Positions 1 to 11,200 of a stretch of 64,000 bases of DNA are shown piece after piece. This DNA is from Planoprotostelium fungivorum. Its lineage: Eukaryota > Evosea > Variosea > Cavosteliida > Cavosteliaceae. Under the pieces are notes generated by a model. The model saw nothing but the letters and a program-made list of their open reading frames with translations, did no database searches and had not been told where the DNA came from. Each line of letters opens with the position of its first letter. Within the stretch, counting starts at the first letter, position 1. A program made the translations under genes and the position numbers. The DNA lies in NCBI GenBank assembly GCA_003024175.1, contig MDYQ01000065.1, forward strand, positions 62,001 through 126,000, read 5' to 3'.

Positions 1-1157
1 AGAACATGGATGACGGTGCGGATCATCTTCCCCTTCACGTCGATCATCGTGACATCAGCGCATCGGCTGATCTCTTTCAGTCATCTGTGTCCACCGCGAC
101 ATCAAACCGGCCAACATCCAATTCGATCGTCAGAAACGCATTCGTCTCATCGATTTCGGCTCGGCAACTCGTCTCAAGAACTTGAGTAGTAAGACGACCG
201 TCAACAACACCAGCACTCTCTTCTATGCCGCACCCGAGCTCCTCACTGACGAGAAGAAGGTCACACACCCCAAATCGGATCTCTTCTCTTTCGGAATCGT
301 CCTCTATGAGCTGGCTACGGGTAGTCCTCTTCGTTTAGTCACGTGAGAAGATATGATGATGAACATGACTGACGGTCATAATCATCAATGATGTGGGTGA
401 CTGATGGAAACTTAGAAACTTTCAAGAGTTGACGACATCACCAAAGGGAGAGGCTCAGAAGTGGTGGCCCAATTCTCCTCATTACAGCAAAGCTCTTCAA
501 CACATGGTCAAGTGGGTTGTTTGCAAGAACCCAGACGAGGTGGAATGCATCGACGTCATCATGAACTTCATCGTAATCATCGGACAGAGAGTACCTGAAT
601 CGGTTTCGAAGTACATGACGACTCTCTTGTCTCATCCTTTCTTCTGGACCGAACAGAAATCGACGGGTTTTCTCATCGCGTTGGGTGATCTCATCCGCAT
701 GTGGAAGGATCTGAAGAAAACTTCTACCGATGAAGATGAGATCAACTCGATCGATGATGCCATCCACCTCATTCGACACAAGGTGAAAAGAAAGATGACA
801 GAGTACGATGCCTAATCTCGTATCTAGGTTGATGACATTGTGAAAGCGAACGGTTGTAACTCGTGGACGGACCTCTTACCGAATCAAGCCAAAGAGGGCG
901 CTTACATCAACCATATCCCTTTCAAAGAAGGTGGCGAGTCCCTCCTCGTTTGCGTCAGGCACTACTACAATCATCCTCCCACCATCCAGTTGGACATGAC
1001 GCTCTTCTTGCATCACATTCCCGATCTGGTGATCGAGTTGTGGCTAATGGTCTTGAAGGAAGAGACGTTATCGCAATCGCATTACATGTTGCCTTACATG
1101 GAGTATAACTTGTATCATCCGGACCAGGATCTGATCTTCTCTGCCAAAGACGATTAG
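1..1157 (+). CDS. IRE1/RNase L-like protein kinase with KEN domain (5' partial)
   Basis: The visible part starts in the kinase C-lobe: VHRDIKPANI catalytic loop from about 89, IDFGSATRL (intact DFG) near 150, an APELL activation-segment end near 232, then SDLFSFGIVLYEL. An intron of about 70 nt follows the VT codons near 341. The next exon (about 420-780) carries LLSHPFFWTEQK, the hallmark start of the KEN ribonuclease domain of IRE1 and RNase L. A 45-nt intron (782-826) skips a stop and leads to GGESLLVCVRHYYNH near 932-977, which aligns with the KEN catalytic stretch GGSVRDLLRALRNKKHH. By that alignment the catalytic Arg and the His five residues later are kept, but the Tyr is Phe and the Asn is His. 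The family senses stress and cleaves RNA. Whether this one has a luminal or membrane part cannot be seen because the 5' end lies outside. RNase activity is uncertain. Confidence 0.72.
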
Positions 1158-1946
1158 AAGGATTCGGAGACTAAATTGCTATTAAAGATAAAGAATTTAA
1201 GATGAGCCATTGTAAAGATATCCGTTGAGCATACGATTTGGTTTTTCTGGTTGGTGTCCATGCATTTGGATCACTAATTTTTTGACGTGCATATTCCAGT
1301 TGTCGGGAGAGAAGTGATCCACTCTCAATGCACCATTTGACTACCAACCGGAAAAACCGAATCAATTACGCCCAAATGGTGAGATCTCCGAAGGCGAGTA
1401 AATTGAAGAGTGGTCGTCATGTCCAATTGCCAGAATTGTGATGCATGAAAGAGTTTGTCATCAGGTATCCTGCATACTTATCCACGGTTCTGTTCCAAGA
1501 GTAGAGAAGGAACAGCTCGCCGAGCGTGTTTATGTTGGGAGGACCAATGGTGCAAGCTCTATTCAACATCGAATAGCTATTATATGGTCGAGCCTCCACT
1601 GAAGAAGATTGATTCCACTTAATCGTTTGCGAGTCTCACAGCAACACCATTTTGCACTCAAAATCTGGATTCTTGGGTGGAGTTGGAGTGATAGTGTCGC
1701 CCTTTATAGATCCAAGCGATGCAAGACTTCACCAAACACAGAACGCAAATTTATCGCATATCAACAAGCCGTGTTCCTCCTAGCAACTCCACGTTACGAT
1801 ACCGCGTTGTACGAACGTAGAATATCTGTTTCTACAAATAGGGCTGGCGTCATTCAATGATCTTGACAGATGATCTCTGTTCATACGCCGGCTTTCAAAC
1901 CACGGACTTTCTTCTGTAGGGTCAACAGGGTGTGACGAGTGAGACG
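1158..1946. other. Intergenic stretch holding a short inverted-repeat element
   Basis: No convincing gene was found between the kinase-KEN stop and the next start. Short open frames at 1417-1599 (-) and 1609-1860 (+) lack recognisable domains and splice context. The only structured feature is the inverted-repeat element at 1235-1363. Confidence 0.5.
1235..1363 (+). mobile_element. MITE-like inverted-repeat element, copy 1
   Basis: A 129-bp unit bounded by 21-bp imperfect terminal inverted repeats: left GATTTGGTTTTTCTGGTTGG, right end the reverse complement of GATTCGGTTTTTCCGGTTGG, about three mismatches. A nearly identical copy lies in the opposite orientation at 27151-27280, with about six differences by eye. 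There is no coding capacity. Size, terminal repeats and dispersal fit a non-autonomous DNA transposon (MITE). No clear target-site duplication is visible at this copy. Confidence 0.65.
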
Positions 1947-4900
1947 ATGTCTCTCATCGAGAGTTATTTGGACACCCCTTCTGCTCTCTTCATTGATGAG
2001 CCCGAACCACCCAAGGTCAGACAAACACCACCACCATCGCCTCGCAAAATCGGAATGCCAACATCATCCACAAGGCTTGAGGCAATCCTACCACCGAAAG
2101 AATCAAGGTCTTGGGCTGACAGACGACGTACTAAATCGAGTGTTCAACTTAGAGTCAACGAATCTCCAAAGTTGTCTCGTCTTGCTTCTCTCGAGTTTTC
2201 AAGATGCCTCAAACTGAGTAGAGAGGGTGATGTTGATGTTATGTTCAGTTGTCTGAATCCATCGAAGGGATTCCTTCAATCAGCACTCTGAAATCAGAGC
2301 CCGAAGAAGATATTGAAGAGATAGAAGTTTTTGATTTAGATAACAACAAAGATGTGGAGTTGTATGGATCCATGTGAGTTAGAGATGTGTCACCTCTTAC
2401 TGCTTTATTAAATATCGGTCAGCCAAGCATATGGATCAAACTCCAGCGATACTATGGGTATGTTGTGATGATCTATGATATGCTCAACCATCACAGTGAA
2501 TCTCCTCCTCAACAGTGGAAGCAGCAGTTATTCCGCAGTCGGGTCTGACGAAGAAATTGCAAATGAAGAGGTGAGCCGATTATCAGAAAAAGAGACTCAC
2601 TCCACCAGAAATGGGTGATGGACATCAACGAAGAACCACTCGAGATCAGTCACAAAGATTTGCATCTATCAGACGTCGTATTACCTCACGAAACGGCACT
2701 TCAAGTCCACAGGTACAAATTTACATCATCACCTTTCAATATCGTTAAAATTCCACAGAGCTCAAATGTGGTTAACTCCCGTTCACATCAGACACATCAA
2801 CACGGACGAATCTTCCTTTTTAGAATACATCAAATCCATACAATACGCCAGACGTGAGCATCACATCATCTCATCATCTCATCATCTCATCATCGCATCA
2901 TCGTGATTCTCACGCAACGAATCAGATTCAAATCTCGTTCTGTTGGTGGGATACACACTGTCTCCCACTTCCCTCGTGATGGAGCTGATGGACCAAGGCT
3001 CACTCGCCTCCATCTTAGAAAATGAAGAGATACGCATCACACACAACAACGTCATGAAGGTAAGTGGAATGTCACGCGAATAGAGAATTGAAGAGGAGGG
3101 CAGGTTCTCAAGAGTGTATCGAAGGCCATGGCTTATCTTCACTCACAGACTCCCCCCATCGTTCACGGAAGTGAGTCTGTATCGCTCATCATGACTCTAT
3201 CTCACGATGCGATCAGATCTGACGTCTTCCTCGATCATGCTGTCTCAAGGGTGGGAGAGGGTGATTCTATTTGTGAAGAAAAACGGCTCACTCTGAACAG
3301 GTGAAAGTGACCAATTTCGGTATCACGGGAAAATGGATGAACAGTGAACTGCCTTCTGTCAGGTGAGGAGGAGAATGTGAACGGAGACATTGAAGGCGAA
3401 CAGACCATGGGAGGCACCATCGATCGATATGTCCACGAAAGAAGCGGACATCTACATGTTTGGTGTCATCACTTGGTGAGTCTCGTGATCATCTGTGACT
3501 TTTTCGTGATTCAAGAGCGAAGATGTTGTTCGCCTGTGTATTGATGTTGAGAGATGACAGGGAGTGTTTGCAACGAAAGAAAGCTCTCGATCACGCCAGA
3601 AGAGAAACGTTTGAAATTCCAAAGGTGAAAGGAGAAGAAGAGAGTCAGCTGAGAGGGAGCAGGACTTGAGAAGAAACGAGAGGAGAGGAACGAGATACGT
3701 ATTAGACATACCTCTCTACTCGCCTCCTTTTCTAGATCAGATGATGCGAACGTGCTGGTCAAATCATCCGTCAGATCGTCCAGATTTCCCCAAATTGTCT
3801 CTCTTCTTCAGGAAGATGTCTTCTTGGTTCAATGATGAAGGAGATCGGTGCGTCATCCATCATCCTTATTCATCTTATTCATCATAATAATTCATCATAT
3901 ATATCCATCATTGTACGCATCCTCGTATTCATCTTATTCATCGTACATATATCCATCACATCACGATATCGTGTAGAATGTACGCATCATGACAGAGAAG
4001 CAGAGAAGAGAAGACAGAATGGTACCACAGGGCCTTCGAGAAGGATTACCAGAGTCTGCACTTCCACGCACCACGGAGTGAGATGTCGGGAGAGCTCTCC
4101 ACTTCCTACGTCCGATGCTTCTCTTGCGTCACAGAAGAATCGTCCGAGACCATATCATCCATCCTCACTCCTATCTTGAGAACCATGCAGAAGAGAACGA
4201 CTAAATCAGGCTCTCTCGTTCTCGCATCCAGCACGGGTGTCGTGAGAAATCTCCTCAAGTTTGAATCCATCGACGAGGTAGACAAGATGAGATGAAGTGA
4301 GAGAACTCAACTCTGTAGGTAAAAGAATCCGATTTCAACGCACGCTACGAGGGGTTGGGGGTGAGAGAGTGACGCAGGTGATCGACTGACGAGTCAAGGT
4401 CTTCAAGAAGCTGGACAGCTACACGTCGACGAGATGTGATCGGTTGTTGTGCGAGATGAACGATTGGAACGTCAGAAGTGGCGCCACACACTGTGTCGCT
4501 CAGATCTGCCACGTGCAGAGAGGTGAGAGCTTCGCATGAGGTTCGAATCGAGAGCTGAGAGGAGAAGGTGTGGAGGGAACGATAAGGAGGGTAGTGCACG
4601 ACCACGGTCTACCTCTTCTGAGAGCGAAACCTTATTTCTGTGGCCTGGTTTTCATCTACAGCCACGATGATTCGGTCATCACCATGTATTACCTCGTAGA
4701 AGGAAAAGAGAACCGAACGGAACTGAAGAGGTCGACCATCCTGCAGCAGATCTTTCAGATGATCGTAGAGGTGACGATGCGTTTTCGGATGAGCTAAGGG
4801 GTAACCTGAGGACAGAGATGCCAGGAAACGGTGACGCCCGTCTTTGAGAACTACGTCGTCTCTTCTTGTTGGAGCACCACAAAGACCCCTCTACTCTCCA

Positions 4901-4999
4901 AACGGACCCGGTGAGAGGAGTGAATGGATGGCTGGAAGCTGACCAGAGTGCAGAGTGTCTCGATTCAGCTCGCGGGACCTTTTAGCGGGTGTGATGTAA
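1947..4999 (+). CDS. TKL-type pseudokinase (catalytic residues replaced)
   Basis: The N-terminal region is acidic and Ser/Pro-rich (TPPPSPRKIG). The kinase domain runs from about 2615 to 3840 over several short exons. NLVLLVGYTLSPTSLVMELM (about 2934-2990) is a clear N-lobe-to-hinge stretch; then KAMAYLHSQTPPIVHGN, LTSSSIML, VKVTNFGITG, WEAPSIDMSTKEADIYMFGV and the C-lobe signature MMRTCWSNHPSDRPDF. By alignment the ATP-anchoring Lys of VAVK is Arg (VHIRHI), the HRD Asp is Asn (HGN, codon split by the intron at 3171-3216), and the DFG Asp is Asn (3313-3315). This predicts a scaffold or allosteric pseudokinase. About 300 further residues follow, to the stop at 4997-4999, through introns of about 40-45 nt; they match no domain I know. 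The start at 1947 is the first ATG in the open frame, but an upstream exon is possible. The C-terminal exons could belong to a second gene. Confidence 0.62.
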
Positions 5000-5278
5000 A
5001 TAATTTCTCGTATGGCGTCATACGCGCCTCTACTTTCTGGCCTGCTGTGAGTTTGTATATTTAATAAAAGGATCGCTGTGAAGAAGTTCGCTCTGTGCTA
5101 ATTGGGCTGAACTTCATCTCTTCGAGCTCTTCGGAGATTTCCGTGTAGATACTCCGAGCCCACGTTGTAGTTCATCGCTGCTGACAGAGGGGCTCACTTT
5201 TTCTCCCGAGGTACTCCACCATCGAGGCCTATCAGAAGTTTTAGAGTCACGAGGGAGTAGCCTGAAGCATATAACACC

Positions 5279-8200
5279 ATGTCGGGGGCAGCGGCACAGC
5301 CTTCTGTAGGAGTGGCAGACATGATATCTCTGCAGAACCTCACAGAAGAGAGTCTGCTCGAGAACTTGGAGGTCAGGTACAACAAGGACATCATCTATGT
5401 GAGTTCTTCTCTCTTTCCTTTTTTCGCTCAAACATTGGTTTAGACCTATACGGGTTCCATCTTGGTGGCCATGAACCCATACCAAGTCCTATCACTGTAT
5501 TCAATGGGTACAGTGAAGCAATATATAGGAAAGAGACTCGGTCTTCTGCCTCCACACGTTTTTGCGACTGCTGATGAATCGTTTCGCAGCATGTCTGAGA
5601 ACTCCAAGAACCAATCTATCATTATCAGGTTCGTTTGAACCTGGGTTGCAGTAGGATCATATTAATCCTTTTTAGTGGAGAGAGTGGAGCTGGTAAAACA
5701 GAGACAACGAAGCTCATTCTGCAATTTCTTTCTGCTAGAACACAAGGAAATGCTAGAACCTCCACGGTCGAGAAGAAGATCCTTGGTGCGAATCCATTCC
5801 ACTCTCTCGAACTCACACTCCGCAGAGTCTTCACCCATTTTGGAAGCTTTCGGAAACGCTAAGACAGTCAGAAACAACAATTCGTCACGCTTTGTACGTA
5901 TCATATATCACCTCATTCTATCATCTCATTCTCGACAGGGTAAATACATGGAGATCCACTTTGACAATACAGACACCATCGTTAGTGCCCGTATCGTACA
6001 ATGTGAGCTCGACCCTCTCTCTTCTCTTCTAACCCTCCACAGATCTGCTGGAAAAGGTCAGCCACGCGTCACGATGACATTGACTAACCCACTCTACAGT
6101 CCAGAATCGTCCAACAAGCAGAGACGGAGCGAAATTACCATGTATTCTATCAATTATTGTGTGCTCCACAAGAGAGGCTAGACAAATCGAAGCTGACCCA
6201 AGCGTCTGACTATGCCTACCTCAACACGTCAGGTTGCATCACCATCGATAACGTCGATGACAAAGAAGATTACGAGCGTATGGTGGTACGTATCTCACTC
6301 TTCATCGTCCTCTTCTGTTTCTCATCACTCTCCTCATCAATTGTTTCTCCTTCTCACGAAGCGTACAGTCTGCCATGACAACGATTGGATTCACACAGGC
6401 TGAGCAAGACAGTATGTTCAACTTGCTCTCTGCCGTGCTTCACATCGGAAACCTCAAGTTCAAACTCCTCACCGCCGGAAAGGGTGAAGCCTCTGACGTG
6501 GCCAACCCAGAAGGTGAACTCTTCCCTACGATCGTCATCCGTCCATCATCGCTCATCACCTCCACACCTTCATGCATGAGCTGAAAGACGAACAGAGATC
6601 CAGATTGCATCCGAGCTGCTGTCCTGTGATCCAGAGTTGCTGAGCAAGTCGATCCGTCAGCGCATCAACTTTATCCGTGGAGAGAAGTTTGTCGTTCCAC
6701 TCAATTTAACCGAGGTGAGACACGATGAACGAAGAGAGTGCTGAATCATCCAGGCTGCCGACAATCGTGACGCCTTAGCCAAGACGATCTACAGCACTTT
6801 GTTCGCATGGATCGTAGACAAGATCAACTATTGTATCACCGGAGAGGGAGCACAGAGGAAGACGAAAGCCTTCATCGGTGTCTTGGATATCTTTGGCTTT
6901 GAAAACTTCAAGATCAACAGTTTCGAGCAATTTTGCATCAACTTTACCAACGAGGTGATGGTTTACATTTCAAGTGAAACTGAAGGGGGTAGAAACTGCA
7001 GCAGCATTTCAACCAGCACATCTTCAAGTTGGAGCAAGAGGAATACAAGAGAGAGCAGATCGCTTGGGCTGACATCCAATTCGTAGACAACCAAGAATGC
7101 ATCGACCTCATCGAGAAGGTGATCATCATCATCATCCATCATCATCGATGATCACGACGTGACCCACATCAGAAACCCATCGGAGTCATTTCACTTCTCG
7201 ACGAAGAGTGCAGATTTCCAAAGGGAACCGATCTAACGTGGCTGGAGAAGATGCACACCAACTACGCCAAGCACGCCTTCTACGAGAAGCCTCGCACGTC
7301 GAGGGACACCTTCATCATCCGTCACTACGCCGGTGAAGTCTCTTACAACGTCGCCGGCTTCCTGGACAAGAACAGAGACACTCTCCAAGAGGAACTGATG
7401 GAGCTCCTCTACGATTCAAAGGACGATTTCACGGCGAGTCTGTTCGCCGACATCAAGGCGGAGAAGGAGGCCGCGAAGAAGGCAGCAGCCAGCGGTGGTG
7501 GTGGTGCGAAGAAGGCCGGTGGTGGTAAGACCACTGCTGCCACCAAGTTCAAGGTGATCTATCTTCTCGATCTCTATGCGTGTCGTCGATGCTTTGTGCG
7601 AGAGAATTGAAGTCGAGTAGGAACAATTGGTGTCTCTGTTGCAGACACTGACGGTCACCCACCCTCACTACGTGAGATGTCTGAAGCCCAACAGTCAGAA
7701 GAAGCCCACACTGTGGGACAGAGACTTGGTCCTCGCCCAGTTGAGATACGCCGGTATGATGGAAACCATTCGCATCAGAAAGCTTGGTTTTCCCATTCGT
7801 TTCGGCTTCAAGGACTTCATCGACAGGTGAGCTTCTCTTTCTCTTCACCATTCTACTTGTCTTCACCTCTTGTATTTTGTATCGATCGTTAACTGAATGC
7901 AGATACCGTGTACTGACGTCGGGATTGAAACCTGGGGAGCAGAGAGATCAAGTTCATCAGATCATCCAAGCTTCCAAGATCGACACGAGTCTCATCCAAT
8001 TGGGACTCACCAAGGTCTTCATGAAGGATGGTCAGGTGCGTCTCCCATCACATCTATTCATCTCATTCTCATCTCATTCATCTCATTCATATCATTCATC
8101 TCACACTCGTTAGAAATCCATCTTGGAAGACCTGCGAAACGTTGCCGTGTCCAAGGCCATCATCTGCATTCAGAAGAACTACAAGGGATACCGTGCCCGC

Positions 8201-11200
8201 AAGCAGTTTAAACGTCTGAAAAAGTCCGCTCTCAAGGGTCAATCACGTGAGAGAATCATCGAAATAGGACGAGACTGACCCACACAGTCATTCGAAGGTA
8301 TTTGGCTAGAACTAGATACATCAAAACGAAGAGCGCGATCATTCTCGCACAATCTCGTGAGTATACGAACGAAAGGAGAGAGAATGACTCGAAACAGTGG
8401 AGAGAATGAGAAAGAAGAGGAAGGAGTACAAGAAGCAGAGGGGTGGCATCATCATGGCACAGAAGCTCTACCGGGGAAAGAAGGCGAGGAGACAGCTGGC
8501 CAAACTGAAGGAGGAGAAGAGAAAGAAGGAAGAAGCACAGAGGAAGGAGAGAGAGAAGATTGCAGCCGAGAGAGCTCACTTGGCCCAACAAGAGAGAGAC
8601 GAATTAGACAGACAAGACGCCGAGAAGAAGGAACAGGAGCAGAGAGAAGAACAAGACCGAATCCGCGCCGAAGAAGAGGCCGAGAGAAAGAAGCAGAAGG
8701 AGAAGGACACACAGAGAGAAGAAGAGAAGAGAGCGAAGGCAGAGAAGGACAGAAAGGCAGAGCAAGAGAAGGAGAGAAACGAGAACCTCGAGGAGCTCGG
8801 TCTGACCAGCGACCTCGCCGAATTAGAGAACATGGTCGTCGCCACCGGCCACCCCATCGGCATTCCAGCTCCACCACAAGAAGAGAGACTGGCCCAAGAT
8901 CTCACACAAATCGACGATGACGATCTCCTCGATGCCATGATGGGTGATCACTTCTTCGGTGACATCCCCTCCTTCGTTGCATCCGAATTGGACCAGCTCG
9001 CCGGCGGCGTCGGCACGTTCAACCTCAATTTCGATTTTCTGTCGGCACCTCCACCTCCCCCGGCCGACTTTGGAGGAGAAGACGATTTCGACAGCATCCC
9101 ACCCCCGATCGCGACGGACGATCTACCTCCTCCCCCTGACTTTGACGATCTACCTCCTCCCCCTCCACCCGAGGGAGGTCACTCACCCAAGCCGAGCACC
9201 TCCGCACCCATCGTGAAGCGACCGAGAGAGAGACCGACAAACGTCGACCGCGTGACGCCCAAATTGGTCACACCGAGCAGTGACCCCCCCAAGATCATCA
9301 ATGCAGAGCAGATCGAGAGCTACCCGTTCAAGACCTACGCCATTCGAATGTTCAAGGACCCGAAGAAGAAACCAAAGAAGCCATCGGACGTGTACACCTT
9401 CTCGAAGAAGCCGATCGATGGAGCTCTGCTGGCCTCAGTCAAGGGAGAAGACGCGAAGATGGCAGAGCAGATCTTCCAGAAGCTGATGATGCACATGGGA
9501 GAGATGAAGAAGGCGGCGGGAGACACACAGATGAACGCAAAGTTTATCATCGCGAAGGCCTTGTCCACGAAGACTCTGAGAGATGAGATCTACGCTCAGA
9601 TCTGCAAGCAGACGACGGAGAATCCGAGCAAGGAATCGAAGAAGAGGGGATGGGAGATGATGGCTTACTGCGTCAGCTTCTTTGCTCCCTCCGAAGAGAT
9701 GCTTCCCTTCTTGGCTTCTTACATTCTCGCTGAAGTGCAGACGAGGGAGGGAGAGAAAGATATCGCTGGTTACTGCATCCGTGCTCTGCGTAGAACTGTA
9801 CAGAATGGTGAGTCTTTCATGTCTTTGTCGTTCATCATGATGATCATCACCATCATCATCATCATCACACACAAAAGATACAAAGATGAAAAGGATAGAG
9901 AATGACACGATGCAGGAACGAAGAAGGTGCCTCCCTCCGGCCCCGAATTCGACGCCATCGACAAGAGACAGCCCGCCCCCATCCGTGTCAAATTCATGGA
10001 CGGAACCGATCTCCTCCTCTTGGTCGATTCCGCAACCACCGCGGGAGAGATCATGCAGGCTATCATTACCACCATCAAGATGAAAGACACACAAGGTTTC
10101 GGCCTATTCGAAGTGTACAACAACATCGCCAGAAAATTGGCCTCGAGCGATCACGTTCTCGATGCCATCGCTAAATCAGAGAACCTCCAGAAGCAGATGA
10201 TCACACGTAACGTCAAGATCTCCTTCAACCTCCTCTTCAAGCGATCCATCTTCTTGGACAACAAGGACTATTACGAAGACCTCGTCTGTCGCGATCTCAT
10301 CTTCCACCAGCTGGCCAACGATATCGCGGAGGGTGGATTCCCCGTCACGAGTGACGTCACCATCCGTCTCGCCGCCTTGAAACAAGTCGCCGACTCGAAA
10401 TCTGGACGACTGTTCGACTACAAGAAGGTCATCGCCGGCGCCCAGCAGAACGAGAAGACCGACGCAGAGTGGAAGGATTCGATCGCAAAGGTGACCGCCA
10501 CCCTGGGAACGATGCAGCCCGACACTGCCATCGACGAGTGGATCGCCCTGGCTGCCCACCAGCCGATGTACGGAGCTCTGCTCTTCACCGATGTCGTAGT
10601 GAAAGACGGAGACGGTGCGAGCGACATGGACATGTCCATCAGTCGATTGGGTGTCACCTTCCACGAGAGAGGTAAGATACCTGCCAAGGTGACCTACTCG
10701 GTTCGAGACGTGAAGGAGTGGACCTGCCAGGACTCTCAGACTCTCACCATCAAGATCCAATCGACGATGCAGTACATCAGCATCACAAGAGAGGTGAGCG
10801 TCTCATCGTCGATGTCCGATGCGCATCGAGGAAGGCGTTGACGTGATGTAGGGTGAGGCCTACAGGATGGCGGCCATCCTGAAAGAGTACGTCGACATCC
10901 TCCAGGGTATCGGATGGGCCTCGACCAACATCGATTTCTCCTCGGCAGATCCAGATCTCCTGAGCTACAAGAAGGGAGACATCATTTTCATCAAGGAGAA
11001 GATGAACGAAGCTGGGTGGTATTCCGCAGAGCTGAACAAAGTGGGAGCCATCAAGGAAGAGAATTTCGATCTCCTCGTCGGTAACCCCGCCGAAACCGGT
11101 GCCGTCATCTTGGCCGGAGCTCCCAAGAGGCCGGAGACCAACTCTCCTTCTACATCGAAGAGAGAGCTACTCTCGCCCACCGAACCCGGTTCACCCGATC

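Noticed and set aside
1609-1860. 83-residue ORF between kinase-KEN and pseudokinase genes.
   Set aside because: No recognisable features and no sensible exon joins to either neighbour.
4528-4545. GAGGTTCGAATCGAG resembles a tRNA B-box.
   Set aside because: It lies inside a 45-nt intron of the pseudokinase gene; there is no room or pairing for a tRNA.
8452-8877. Long minus-strand ORF opposite the charged myosin helix.
   Set aside because: It is the antisense shadow of the K/E/R-rich repeat-like coding sequence; the plus-strand frame has clear myosin context.
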